From positions 1 through 57,368 of the forward strand of contig CABVRX010000024.1 of the NCBI GenBank assembly GCA_902500825.1: DNA of 57,368 nt, read 5' to 3'. The notes under the pieces were generated by a model. The model was not told where the DNA came from, did not search any database, and worked only from the letters and a program-made list of their open reading frames with translations. The first letter of the stretch is position 1. Each line of letters opens with the position of its first letter. The position numbers and the translations under genes were made by a program. Positions 46,004-54,986 of the stretch are shown piece by piece. The stretch comes from an uncultured Nitrospira sp. Its GTDB lineage: Bacteria; Nitrospirota; Nitrospiria; Nitrospirales; Nitrospiraceae.

Positions 46004-46035
46004 TATCCGCCATAGTAGATAAGGGCTCACAGCAC

Positions 46036-46272
46036 ATGACCCAGGCCGTGACGTACAAGGGGTTCACCATACAACCTGCGCCCCGGCAGCTCGTGGATAC
46101 CGGCCAATGGGAATTGAATGTCTTCATTTCATGGGCTGTTGACGACGAGGAGGACAGTCGTCACTTCGTGAAGACTGGTCGGTATGCGACGGAAGCCGAA
46201 GCCACGGCTCAATGTCTTGTCTATGGACAACAGATCGTGGATGACCAGGTTCCCGGCTTCTCGGTAGGATGA
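46036..46272 (+). CDS. Small conserved hypothetical protein
   Basis: 78 residues from ATG 46036. MTQAVTYKGFTIQPAPRQL, then TGQWELNVFISWAVDD and FVKTGRYATEAEATAQ suggest a compact alpha/beta domain of a small widespread family without assigned function. The start is 32 bp beyond tRNA-Ser; an upstream extension would run through the tRNA and is rejected. Confidence 0.65.
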   Translation: MTQAVTYKGFTIQPAPRQLVDTGQWELNVFISWAVDDEEDSRHFVKTGRYATEAEATAQCLVYGQQIVDDQVPGFSVG

Positions 46273-46326
46273 AGCGAAAGTAAGCTCTAACTGTCCAGAT
46301 AGTCAGCACGCTCACGAAGACGCGCC

Positions 46327-46695
46327 ATGCGACTCGCTCTGGCTCTGATCTTCACTCTTCTAAGTGTCTGCGCCGACCTAAATCCCCATAAAACTTCTTA
46401 TCAAACTGGCAATTTTTCAACCGAGGAACGCAAGACGCTGCATGACCAAACCCTTGAGGGAGCGCGACTGTCTCGGGAACGGTACATCGCCAGTACCCGT
46501 CCAGCACTTCAGCGACAGTTTCGACAGGAATACCCGACAATGACCGAAGCGGACCTTGAGGTCCTGGTTAATGATGCATCGGAGAAGGGCTTGCGCCCAG
46601 AGACTAGACGCCGTCCTGACGGTCCGATCAGGCAGCTCCAAATGGACTGCGGGCCTTCTCTATGGAGCAATTCTGATTTTTCGAGATGCTATTAG
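46327..46695 (+). CDS. Small exported protein
   Basis: 122 residues with a signal sequence (MRLALALIFTLLSVCADL); the Cys could be a lipobox. The mature part is charged with helical DQTLEGARLSRERYIAS. No family recognised. Codon use is ordinary. Confidence 0.5.
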   Translation: MRLALALIFTLLSVCADLNPHKTSYQTGNFSTEERKTLHDQTLEGARLSRERYIASTRPALQRQFRQEYPTMTEADLEVLVNDASEKGLRPETRRRPDGPIRQLQMDCGPSLWSNSDFSRCY

Positions 46696-46860
46696 TGAGC
46701 ACTGCCCTCGATAAGAATTTCTTGCCCCCTATGGATCTTCCCAGTCCCCTACAATCCGCGTTCATGCAGAATGACGAGCAGTAGAAGCGTTCTTGAATAA
46801 TGCGGGCTAGACAGGGAACCCATTACAGCCTGGCGGCGCATCAATGGCTGATGGAGTTTC

Positions 46861-46938
46861 ATGGATATTTTCCTTCTGAGCCTCATCGTCTTAGTGGCCT
46901 GGTTTGGATGGCTGGCGTTTCGCACGCCTTCCCGTTAG
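46861..46938 (+). CDS. 25-residue single-pass membrane peptide
   Basis: MDIFLLSLIVLVAWFGW, then LAFRTPSR. A GGAG ribosome site lies 4 bases upstream. One hydrophobic helix with a basic end. No family recognised; it is a candidate small membrane protein. Confidence 0.45.
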   Translation: MDIFLLSLIVLVAWFGWLAFRTPSR

Positions 46939-47001
46939 CCCATTTCGGCGCTCGCTGACTTCTAGGCGGCGGTTCCATCGAACCATGAAGGAGGTCACAC
47001 C

Positions 47002-47109
47002 ATGCCGGGTAAAGCGGACATAATCACGTATGTTATCCTTGGGGCGTTTGTCCTGGCCATCATTGTGTGGGCGATGATGAATACGGGATATAAAGGCCCA
47101 GGTTATTGA
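47002..47109 (+). CDS. 35-residue single-pass membrane peptide
   Basis: MPGKADIITYVILGAFV, then LAIIVWAMMNTGYKG. The AAGGAGGT ribosome site, 7 bases before the ATG, is the strongest in this part of the window. One membrane helix. No family recognised. It is 64 bp after the 46861 peptide. Confidence 0.55.
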   Translation: MPGKADIITYVILGAFVLAIIVWAMMNTGYKGPGY

Positions 47110-47200
47110 TGAGCAGCGACCGCCGATTCAACCGCTTCGCCGCCTCCCGGAGATCATCCTCGCTGGTGCTGCTGGATTATGGCGAGGCACAGATGAACTG

Positions 47201-47653
47201 GTGATAGATAAGACCTTACGGGAGTTGTTGCTATCCCTTTTCGGTTCTACGATCTTCAGCTATACTTCTCCTGTGAATTCGTTTCAACATGACAACGGCA
47301 AGCCTTCCACCCTCGAAACGGTGATCCGTCTTCAGGGCCTTTTCCATCATCGCTTGCACCCGCTTGGCGTCTCTCCTCTCCAGGCAAGTATGTTGCTCTA
47401 TCTTGATCGGCATCCTCAGTGCGAGGTGATGGAGATCGCTTCGGCGCTCTGTCTTCAGAACCTCTCAGCAGTCAAGACCGTCCAGCTTATTCAGCGACAG
47501 GGATGGATACGCAAGCCATTAGTCAACCCGAATAGGAAGATCGTCAAGCTGCAGCTCACTGCTAAAGGCACGGCCCTCGCTCTGAAGATCAAAGCGAATA
47601 TAGCGGTAACCGACAAACTTTTTGCTTTGGCCAACAACCGCAAGGCCGCTTAA
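47201..47653 (+). CDS. MarR-like transcriptional regulator
   Basis: 150 residues from a GTG start. Winged-helix DNA-binding core: HPLGVSPLQASMLLYLDRHP, CEVMEIASALCLQNLSAVKT (recognition helix), and RKIVKLQLTAKGTALALKI for the wing. It probably represses nearby small genes. The upstream part (1-30) is not typical, so the real start may be lower. Confidence 0.7.
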   Translation: MIDKTLRELLLSLFGSTIFSYTSPVNSFQHDNGKPSTLETVIRLQGLFHHRLHPLGVSPLQASMLLYLDRHPQCEVMEIASALCLQNLSAVKTVQLIQRQGWIRKPLVNPNRKIVKLQLTAKGTALALKIKANIAVTDKLFALANNRKAA

Positions 47654-47878
47654 GCATTTCTGGATGTTGCCATCACTCAAGCCTATCTTGTCACGCTGTT
47701 CGTCTAGTACCCCGTCTAGGTTAAAGCATGATACCCAGAAGGAATCGATGTACCGGCAGAGGTCGGTCAGTGACGGCTTCATGCACGCAGGCTGCGTAGT
47801 TGACACTCGCCTTTCCCCCACGTAGGGTTTCTCCGTTTCTGGCCGAGGACCACGCACTTCTCTAGGAACAACTTCATC

Positions 47879-48424
47879 ATGGACTGGCTCTTGCTGATCG
47901 CCTTGCTTGTTGTGCTCGTCATTGCTGGCGCCGGTGGTTTCGCGCTGTATCGATTCGTCGGCAAGATCAAGCGCGAGTTTCAAGGGCACCTACCCTCGCT
48001 TCGCATCACCAACATGTCGGCGATGAATGCGGGCGACGTGGTCACGTTGACACCCGAAGTGGAAAACGTGGGCCTTGGAGCGGCCCATGATTGCATCGTC
48101 CAATTGGCCGGATGGGACGGACACTTCGCGGTCAAGAGTATGTATCCCAAAGGTCCTCGCTATCAACGCCACTCTGTTCCTATCGTCCTGAGCCAAGAGG
48201 CACCAATCCGCATGAAAGTATTGAGCAGGTGCTATTTGCGGCTCGCGTATCGCGACCGCTGGGAACAACGGTATGAATGTTGGTACCCGGTCGCTCAAAT
48301 CAAAAACGTGAAGACTTCTCTCTATGACATTCAGATCCAGCTTTCTGACCCAGAGCTGACGGAGCCTCACCCCTCATTCAGAGAAATGTGGGCGTTGCTT
48401 CGCAGAACTCACGCGAATGACTGA
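47879..48424 (+). CDS. Membrane-anchored protein of unknown function
   Basis: 181 residues. One N-terminal helix (WLLLIALLVVLVIAGAG) then a soluble domain with a beta-rich stretch (VTLTPEVENVGLGAAHDCIV) resembling immunoglobulin-like NEW3/CARDB-type folds. No catalytic motif. The 225-bp gap upstream shows nothing. Confidence 0.6.
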   Translation: MDWLLLIALLVVLVIAGAGGFALYRFVGKIKREFQGHLPSLRITNMSAMNAGDVVTLTPEVENVGLGAAHDCIVQLAGWDGHFAVKSMYPKGPRYQRHSVPIVLSQEAPIRMKVLSRCYLRLAYRDRWEQRYECWYPVAQIKNVKTSLYDIQIQLSDPELTEPHPSFREMWALLRRTHAND

Positions 48425-48610
48425 CACGATCATACCGATCGCTTGCCTGTAAGCCCCGCCTTACCCCTCGAATCAAGCCCTTGCATTCCGGGTTCCTGAA
48501 CCGTACCATTTTATTGTCAACGGGCAACCGTGCCTCTAGAGAAATCCTGTACGACTTCGACGCGCGCCCAGACTGAGAGGCCTCACACCACCAAATGAAG
48601 GAGAAATCCC

Positions 48611-49030
48611 ATGCCGCCTACTATCCAGATCGATCCCATCGTGAAGGTCACGAAGACCGATGAAGAATGGAAAAAACAGCTGCCGGCTGCCGCCTATCGT
48701 GTCTTGCGGCACGAAGATACGGAGAGAGCGTTTGTCAACCCACTGCATGAGAACCATCAATCAGGCATCTACTATTGCTCCGGTTGCGACCTGCCGCTCT
48801 TCTCATCCGAGCACAAGTTCGACAGCCGTACCGGTTGGCCCAGCTTCTGGCAGCCGATCGATCCACGCGTGATCGAGACTCGAACCGATTTCAAACTCTT
48901 CATGCCCAGGACGGAAGTCCATTGTGCGCGATGTGAGGGTCACCAGGGCCACGTGTTTAAGGATGGGCCGAAGCCCACCGGTCTCCGTTACTGCATCAAT
49001 GGCGTGGCATTGAGATTCGTGGCCGGCTGA
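48611..49030 (+). CDS. msrB: Peptide-methionine (R)-S-oxide reductase MsrB
   Basis: 139 residues. MsrB repairs oxidised methionine. Zinc pairs YYCSGCDLPLF and VHCARCEGHQGHVF are intact, RTGWPSFWQP is the family core, and the catalytic Cys is in GLRYCINGVALRF (most members have NSASL). Thioredoxin is the usual reductant. AAGGAG lies 9 bases upstream of the ATG. Confidence 0.94.
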   Translation: MPPTIQIDPIVKVTKTDEEWKKQLPAAAYRVLRHEDTERAFVNPLHENHQSGIYYCSGCDLPLFSSEHKFDSRTGWPSFWQPIDPRVIETRTDFKLFMPRTEVHCARCEGHQGHVFKDGPKPTGLRYCINGVALRFVAG

Positions 49031-49171
49031 TGCTGCGTGGCGTGACGATCCTCTTTCTGGTAATAACTCCTACGTTCCAAGTCATATGATGCGGTGGCGA
49101 GAACACCGCTGGCACTCTTCAACTCGTTCACGGTACAATCCATAACCACGTATCATCGAGGCAACATTGCG

Positions 49172-50482
49172 ATGTTCTCCCGCGTACTCCCGTACACATT
49201 GCTCGGATTGGCTCCCTTGCTTCTTTCGTGCAGTGAATCATCCGGCCTGTTCGGATCAAAGACATCCCCTTGCTCCTTAATGACCATCGCAGACACCGAA
49301 CGGGCACTCGGAGAACCGGTTCAGGACGGAACCCTGACAGACTCGACGACCTGTATCTTCAAAGCTCGCCGTCATGAGGGAAATGCCGTCACGGTCCAAC
49401 TTGATGAGGCACCTGGGAAAGACCGGCGTACATGGTTCAATAAAGAGCGTCTGCGCCGTGACAGCCATCTCATTCCAGGTCTGGCCGACGGAGCGGTGAG
49501 GGTCGACTCCTCTCCGACTCTGTCTCGACTGACCTTCATGCATAAAGATGCCTTTGTAACCGTGATCATTTCCTCGACCCGACAGAATCAGCTCGGTGAA
49601 TCCGTCACTCAATTGGGCAGGACTGCTGCAACTCGGTACGGAGCGTCCTTAACCGCGACACTCCCTCCATCGGCCACCACCATAGCTCCAACCTCAGCCC
49701 CCAGCTCACCCCCAATGACCGGCCGTGGAACCCACACTGAGACCATCGCATCGTCGGCTCCGGTGATGCTCACACACACGCTTCCCGTCCCCTCTGATAT
49801 CCAAACCGGGCCACAAAAAGCTGCATCGTTTGATGCGACAAACCTTGTAGGAGCCTGGCACGCGCATGTGGCACACGGAACAACTCAGCATGACATGCTC
49901 CTTATCGTTCAGCCTGATCTGAAGTGGTCGCTCTCATCAATGATGCAGTTTGACGGTATCCTGAACGCTGAAGCAGGTCTGTGGTCACTTGAGCGAGCGA
50001 ACACATTCAAGGGTCTAGGGTGGAAAGGGACCTACCGCAAGACGACTCCGAATTCGTTCGCCAGCACCGGCAGTGTTCAAGCGACCTGGACGAGACTCTC
50101 AGACGAGCAACATCCGACGCGCATTCCAGCCGATTTGTGGAAACTGCGACGCGAAGCAACCAGTGTACCGGTCTTCCAACTCAAGACGGTCGATCCTGAT
50201 TTAGTCGGGCAATGGGAGGGATCCGGTACCTATGCCGGAGGTTCCGCCGCATTCATATGGGCGATCAAACCCTCTGCCGCTACCGACTTGCTGATTGTCG
50301 ATACGCTCCGCGGAACCATCCGAACCAAAGACGGTCTCCCTCAACTGCAACCGACTCAAAAGCAACAACAACGCGTCAGCGTCGTCGCTTTCCATGATCG
50401 GGGATTTACCACGACCGATGGGAAGACCAAGCTTCGATGGACCCAATTTCCTTCGGAACAGACAGGGAATCGTCAGCTCTAG
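49172..50482 (+). CDS. Exported lipoprotein of unknown function
   Basis: 436 residues from ATG 49172. Signal MFSRVLPYTLLGLAPLLLSC has a perfect lipobox (LLSC). N-terminal domain CSLMTIADTERALGEPVQDG resembles small lipoprotein folds; a Pro/Ser/Thr-rich linker (residues 165-215) leads to a C-terminal beta-rich half with two related parts (LVGAWHAHVAHGTTQHDMLL and LVGQWEGSGTYAGGSAAF). Function is unknown. Confidence 0.7.
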   Translation: MFSRVLPYTLLGLAPLLLSCSESSGLFGSKTSPCSLMTIADTERALGEPVQDGTLTDSTTCIFKARRHEGNAVTVQLDEAPGKDRRTWFNKERLRRDSHLIPGLADGAVRVDSSPTLSRLTFMHKDAFVTVIISSTRQNQLGESVTQLGRTAATRYGASLTATLPPSATTIAPTSAPSSPPMTGRGTHTETIASSAPVMLTHTLPVPSDIQTGPQKAASFDATNLVGAWHAHVAHGTTQHDMLLIVQPDLKWSLSSMMQFDGILNAEAGLWSLERANTFKGLGWKGTYRKTTPNSFASTGSVQATWTRLSDEQHPTRIPADLWKLRREATSVPVFQLKTVDPDLVGQWEGSGTYAGGSAAFIWAIKPSAATDLLIVDTLRGTIRTKDGLPQLQPTQKQQQRVSVVAFHDRGFTTTDGKTKLRWTQFPSEQTGNRQL

Positions 50483-50520
50483 CCCACATTAGTCCTATGG
50501 CTCCGAAAAGGATACCTCTC

Positions 50521-51432
50521 ATGGCGGACCCACAAGCTCGCATCGGGTTCGTCGGGGTAGGTCGGATGGGCGCTAATATGGCCAGGCGATTGAAAGAACA
50601 GGGATACCGCATCGTGGCGGTCCAGGACCGTCATCCCGACATATCGGAACCCTTGGCACGTGAACTGGACTCTGAAGCGGCCGTATCACCGGCGCGCGTT
50701 GCTGAACTATCGGATATCGTCATCACCGTCGTGTCCGACGACGCAACAATGTGGGATATTTATGCTGAACAGAATCGGACCAGCCTGATGGCTCACGCAA
50801 AAAATCGTTTATTCATCAACTGTGCAACCCTCACCCCGGCCATTCACATCGACATCGAACAGGCGGTTGAACGGCATGGCGGCTCGACTCTTGAGGCCTG
50901 CATGGCAAGCAGCATAACCCAAGCTCGCCAGGGCACTTTGTATCTCATGTGCGGAGGCAGACAGGACGTATTCGACAGGGCTCGCCCGGTGCTGAACACC
51001 CTGGGGACAACGGTCCGATACATCGGCCCAGCCGGAGCAGCGGCAAAAGTCAAAGCCCTCGTCAATATGGTGATGAACAGCAATACGGCCGCGTTGGCCG
51101 AAGGGTTAGGACTGGGAGCGGCGCTGGGAATCGACCTGACTCTTCTGCGCGAGGTATTCAGCCAGACTGGAGCGGCTTCGCGAGTATTGGAAACAGACGG
51201 GGAAGATATGCAGCGACGCGCGCACGACTGTTATTTTTCGGCAGCCCACGCCGCGAAAGACTCGGCCATCGCGCTCGCCTTGGCACAGAATGCCGGTCTC
51301 TCGCTTCCCGTCGCGCACGCAACCTTGGGCCAGTACCGGCGATTGATGGAATTGGGGAAAGGGGATCTGGATAAATCAGCTGTTGCCGAATTGACGTTCC
51401 TTGACAGAACTCACTCTCAACTCCTGACGTGA
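50521..51432 (+). CDS. Beta-hydroxyacid dehydrogenase, 3-hydroxyisobutyrate dehydrogenase type
   Basis: 303 residues from ATG 50521 (AAAAGGA upstream). NAD(P)-binding GFVGVGRMGANMARRL at the start, FINCATLTP in place of the usual D.ST..P, and the catalytic Lys in AGAAAKVKALVNMVMNSN. These enzymes oxidise beta-hydroxyacids or reduce semialdehydes such as glyoxylate. Precise substrate is not clear. It ends 5 bp from the convergent DsbA-like gene. Confidence 0.88.
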   Translation: MADPQARIGFVGVGRMGANMARRLKEQGYRIVAVQDRHPDISEPLARELDSEAAVSPARVAELSDIVITVVSDDATMWDIYAEQNRTSLMAHAKNRLFINCATLTPAIHIDIEQAVERHGGSTLEACMASSITQARQGTLYLMCGGRQDVFDRARPVLNTLGTTVRYIGPAGAAAKVKALVNMVMNSNTAALAEGLGLGAALGIDLTLLREVFSQTGAASRVLETDGEDMQRRAHDCYFSAAHAAKDSAIALALAQNAGLSLPVAHATLGQYRRLMELGKGDLDKSAVAELTFLDRTHSQLLT

Positions 51433-51437
51433 ATCTG

Positions 51438-52010
51438 TTACGTGAAGAACTGTCGGACCTGTTCTTCAGGTACACATCCGACAAGCAGATTGCCCTCGGG
51501 AGACACAATCAACGGAACTCCATTTTGACCTGTCGCATGCCAAGAAGTTTCCCATTTCTGTGCGATGCTCTGGTCCTGCCCGTCGATGTCTTCGGTAAAA
51601 TGCTCTCCCGTCAATTCTTTCAAAATCAACGGATCAGAAATGTCTCGACCGTCACACCAGAACGCACGGTAAGTCCGCTGAACAAAATCCATCCCGTTCC
51701 TGAAATCGTTTCGCAAAATCCCAACTGCTTGTTCAATCGCCGGAAAAGTATTCGGCTTTCCAGGCGGCAACGCGATCGGTAACCCCGGCGCCAATCGCTG
51801 CACCATCGCGACTTCGTGCCGCAATTCCGCCCCCAACGAACCGCTCCACGGCTTCATGGGACGGGGTAACTGCGGCGCGTGCTGTACTCCACGCCATTCG
51901 CACCGGTCGATGAGGTGTAAATCATGCAGCCGTTCGTGCAGCGCGTAACAGAAGGGACAGTTGAAGTCGCCATAGAGAATGAACCGATCAGTCGAAGAAC
52001 CGGTATTCAT
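51438..52010 (-). CDS. DsbA-family thioredoxin-fold protein
   Basis: 190 residues from ATG 52010; GTG 52019 is an alternative. Active site CPFC in GDFNCPFCYALHERLHD, cis-Pro in GVPLIVSP. No signal peptide, so cytoplasmic like FrnE or HCCA isomerase-type members. It probably acts as disulphide oxidoreductase or isomerase; the substrate is unknown. Confidence 0.85.
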   Translation of the reverse strand: MNTGSSTDRFILYGDFNCPFCYALHERLHDLHLIDRCEWRGVQHAPQLPRPMKPWSGSLGAELRHEVAMVQRLAPGLPIALPPGKPNTFPAIEQAVGILRNDFRNGMDFVQRTYRAFWCDGRDISDPLILKELTGEHFTEDIDGQDQSIAQKWETSWHATGQNGVPLIVSPEGNLLVGCVPEEQVRQFFT

Positions 52011-52082
52011 GACGCCCACTGTACCGAAATAGTTTGGCAGAGTCCACTCACATCAAAGTGGGGAGGTGGGTGCTCGCTGGAA

Positions 52083-54017
52083 TCAGGAGTTCGCTTCTCG
52101 TACCAACTCTTGGAGGTTTGCGCGAAGCGCCGACAACGTCAGCGGCTTGGTCAGGACTTTATCCATCCCGGCCTCGCGACACTTCTGAACATCTTCATCG
52201 GACGTATGACCGGTGAGGGCCATGATAGGCAAATGGCTAAACGTCCCTTTCTCGCGAAGACGAACTTCTCGGGTGGCTTCATAGCCATCCATCTCGGGCA
52301 TCTCACAATCCATCAACACGACGTCATACGCTGTTCGAGTGATAGCTTCCACCGCTTCACGCCCTGTGCGAGCAATTTCGACCTGACAGCCGAGCTTCTG
52401 TAAAAACTTGCAGGCGACAACTTGATTAATTTCATTGTCGTCCGCGATCAACACTCGTAGCGGTCCCACCTGCTCTCTTGCACCGCGTTGGGCTGAGCCT
52501 AGGGAAGATGCTGCGGGATCTCGAGGAATGGCCGGAAGGAGATTGGTGGTATAGGTGAACATACTACCGTGACCGAACTCGCTGCTGACCGCAATGGTCC
52601 CTCCCATCAACTCGACAAGTTGGCGGCAGATCATCAGACCAAGACCGGTTCCCCCGAATCGTCTCGCGGTTGACGCATCAGCTTGTGTATACGCCTTAAA
52701 CAGTTGAGTTTGTTGTTCCAGAGTTAACCCGATGCCCGTATCTTGAACGCTCCATTGCAGGACCACTGGCTCCGAACTATCCGACGGTGTTGTCTTGACA
52801 GACACCGTAATCGTAACTCCTCCATGTTTCGTGAACTTGATCGCATTCCCTACGAGATTGAATAGGATTTGCCGCAACCTGATCGGGTCACCTCGGAACT
52901 CCTCCTGAACCTCGGCGTCAATCTTCACCGAAACCGTGAGACCTTTTGAGGAAGCTAACCCCTCTGCCAACGTCGTCACATCACCAATCAATGCCCGCAG
53001 ATTGACATCGGCCACCTCCAAGGTCATTTTCCCGGCTTCGATTTTTGAAAAATCGAGAATGTCGTTCACCAACGCCAACAACGCCTCCGCGGAACGATGC
53101 ATCGTCTCGATCAGCTCCCGCTGCTGACCGGTCAACGATGTGTCCTTGAGAAGCTGCGTACACCCCAGCACCCCGTTCATCGGAGTTCGAAGCTCATGGC
53201 TCATCGTGGCGAGAAAGATCCCCTTCGCTCGCGTCGACTCCTCAGCTGCTTCTTTCGCGCGGCGTAACGCCACATCCGATGTGATATCAAGCCCGTATAC
53301 ACGGACTAGTTCCAACTCACGCAATGGAAAAAACGACCACGCGATAACCCGATCCGCCACGACATGCTCGACCCGCGACAAAGCGGAATCGGTCGTGAGG
53401 CACTCGCGTAGCATCGCCGATAGATTTGCGGGGAACATCACTTCGATACCGGCTTCAAGGAGTCCACATTGTCCTATCACATTCAGCATACCGGTGTTGG
53501 CATAGAGCATGGCACCCGTCGTGTCAAATTCCACAATAGGATTTGGCGCATCCTCGGCCAGCCGTGCGGCTCGATGAACATCCTGCTGAATCTCCTTTGC
53601 ATCACTCAGATCACGGACGACCACCAGACCACCGACCGGCATGCCTTGTTGTGTCCTCCGCACGAACGAAAGCGACAGCTCGAACTGAGTCCCATCCTCT
53701 CGATTCCAAAAGTGAGAAGGGATTACGACAGACTCGCCGGTATTTGCCATCCGAGTGAATGGACACTGAGCCGTTTCACTCTCGCCTGACGTAAAACAGC
53801 CAATAAGGTCATGAAAGCTCTGACCGATGACCTCACGTGTTCTGCCGACAAGTTGTCGTGCGACAGGATTGAGAAATAGTGTGCACCCTTCTTGGTCTGT
53901 AATAAAAATCGCTTCTGCCGAAGTCTCCAAAATGAGTGAGATATCCTCTCGGGACGGCCGCCAAGCCGGCGAACCATTAGAGGGATGATCAGGAATAGGT
54001 ATGGCAGGAATCGTCAT
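52083..54017 (-). CDS. Hybrid PAS-sensor histidine kinase
   Basis: 644 residues, soluble. PAS at 25-130 (LETSAEAIFITDQEGCTLFL), a second PAS at 145-260, HisKA with H in FLATMSHELRTPMNGVLG near 270, ATPase with NAIKFTKHGGV, DTGIGL and GTGLGL, and a C-terminal receiver (RVLIADDNEINQVV, DVVLMDCEMPEMDG, TKPL). Output target unknown. It is opposite to the riboswitch and flagellar-like gene, whose leader region faces its start. Confidence 0.93.
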   Translation of the reverse strand: MTIPAIPIPDHPSNGSPAWRPSREDISLILETSAEAIFITDQEGCTLFLNPVARQLVGRTREVIGQSFHDLIGCFTSGESETAQCPFTRMANTGESVVIPSHFWNREDGTQFELSLSFVRRTQQGMPVGGLVVVRDLSDAKEIQQDVHRAARLAEDAPNPIVEFDTTGAMLYANTGMLNVIGQCGLLEAGIEVMFPANLSAMLRECLTTDSALSRVEHVVADRVIAWSFFPLRELELVRVYGLDITSDVALRRAKEAAEESTRAKGIFLATMSHELRTPMNGVLGCTQLLKDTSLTGQQRELIETMHRSAEALLALVNDILDFSKIEAGKMTLEVADVNLRALIGDVTTLAEGLASSKGLTVSVKIDAEVQEEFRGDPIRLRQILFNLVGNAIKFTKHGGVTITVSVKTTPSDSSEPVVLQWSVQDTGIGLTLEQQTQLFKAYTQADASTARRFGGTGLGLMICRQLVELMGGTIAVSSEFGHGSMFTYTTNLLPAIPRDPAASSLGSAQRGAREQVGPLRVLIADDNEINQVVACKFLQKLGCQVEIARTGREAVEAITRTAYDVVLMDCEMPEMDGYEATREVRLREKGTFSHLPIMALTGHTSDEDVQKCREAGMDKVLTKPLTLSALRANLQELVREANS

Positions 54018-54296
54018 ACGTTGACCAACATCGCTATCACTTCACCGGCACAAAAAACTCGGCCTATCAGTCATACCTTATCGGTACCTACGTGTATTTT
54101 CTGAATTGAGAAGTCTCGCAAAATCATGCACAAGCGCCCAAGAGTGGTACACCATTGATGATCGGCTGCGAGCAATCCAAACTGCATAGTCTGTGCTCAA
54201 TTCTCTCGGTTCGTGGCGGTTACCATTGACCGACTCCTGCTACACTTCAACCAATCGCCACTCAAGTCTTAGATCAAACGACCGATACAGTTTTCG

Positions 54297-54395
54297 ACAG
54301 GGTGAAAAAGGCAAACCACCCGAGAGGGTGGGACGCAAAGCCGAGGGACCTTAACAGGGACGGACCATGTTCCAGGGTCAGCCTAGCTGCCACAC
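54297..54395 (+). promoter_or_regulatory. c-di-GMP-I (GEMM) riboswitch
   Basis: Conserved blocks GGCAAACC, a GAGA tetraloop hairpin (CCACCCGAGAGGGTGG), GGGACGCAAAGCC, and CTTAACAGGG lie in order as in GEMM-I aptamers, ending with a CAGCCTAGCTGCC segment like the second GEMM hairpin foot. It is immediately upstream of a short leader ORF and the flagellar-rod-like gene at 54480, so both are expected to respond to c-di-GMP. The rest of the 54018-54396 gap shows no gene. Confidence 0.9.
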
Positions 54396-54396
54396 T

Positions 54397-54483
54397 ATGA
54401 ACGAACTGACCAGTCAGGCTCCTCCCATTCCCCCGGTGCCTTCCACTGAATTTCAGCGCCACATGCATGGAGGTGCCGCATGA
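54397..54483 (+). CDS. 28-residue leader peptide coupled to the rod-like gene
   Basis: MNELTSQAPPIPPVPSTE, then FQRHMHGGAA. The ORF starts right after the riboswitch and its stop overlaps the next start codon (ATGA at 54480). Its own ribosome site is weak, while GGAGG inside it serves the next gene, so translation of the leader may control coupling. Alternatively the ATG is chance. Confidence 0.4.
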   Translation: MNELTSQAPPIPPVPSTEFQRHMHGGAA

Positions 54484-54833
54484 TTTCCGCTATCCACACA
54501 GCACTCTCGGGCCTGACCGCGATCGGCAAACAGATCGAGGTTGTTGCGCACAATATCGCCAACGTCAATACCGATGGGTTCAAGAAATCCAGAACAGAGT
54601 TCGTCGAAATTCCGAGCGGTGGGGTCCTCCCCGTTGTTGAAAAAGATGACTCGTCCGGCCCAACCGTCCTTCGCGACACTGGCGGCAATCAGACCATGGT
54701 CGAACTCTCGAACGTCGATCTCGGCGAGGAAGCGGTGCGGCAGATCGTGGCTCAGCGTAGCTTTGAAGCAAATCTTCAGACCTTACGAACGGGAGATGCC
54801 TTGCTCGGCAGTATTCTGGATATAAGAAAGTGA
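54480..54833 (+). CDS. Flagellar rod/hook-family protein (FlgC-like, short)
   Basis: 117 residues. N-terminus AIHTALSGLTAIGKQIEVVA followed by HNIANVNTDGFKKSRTEF matches the conserved rod/hook entry; the C-terminus NVDLGEEAVRQIVAQRSFEA matches the FlgB/FlgC/FlgG family end. The middle is shorter than in typical FlgC and lacks the DPxHP stretch. GGAGG lies 5 bases before the ATG. It is the only flagellar gene in the window and sits under a c-di-GMP riboswitch. Confidence 0.8.
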   Translation: MISAIHTALSGLTAIGKQIEVVAHNIANVNTDGFKKSRTEFVEIPSGGVLPVVEKDDSSGPTVLRDTGGNQTMVELSNVDLGEEAVRQIVAQRSFEANLQTLRTGDALLGSILDIRK

Positions 54834-54986
54834 AGACTGCGGCTGAGATCGAAGTCGAGTAGGAAAGTAACCCTTCACGGTTTTTCGTTCAACCATTGTC
54901 TCGACCTTCGCCTCAATCTTAACCTCACTTTCAGCCTCGGACCTTCCGAATAGCTTTCTTTCCTGCCTTTGTGTTATGTCGAGGCC

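Noticed and set aside
45886-46272. Long frame running through tRNA-Ser
   Set aside because: The first 50 codons are tRNA; the real start is the ATG at 46036.
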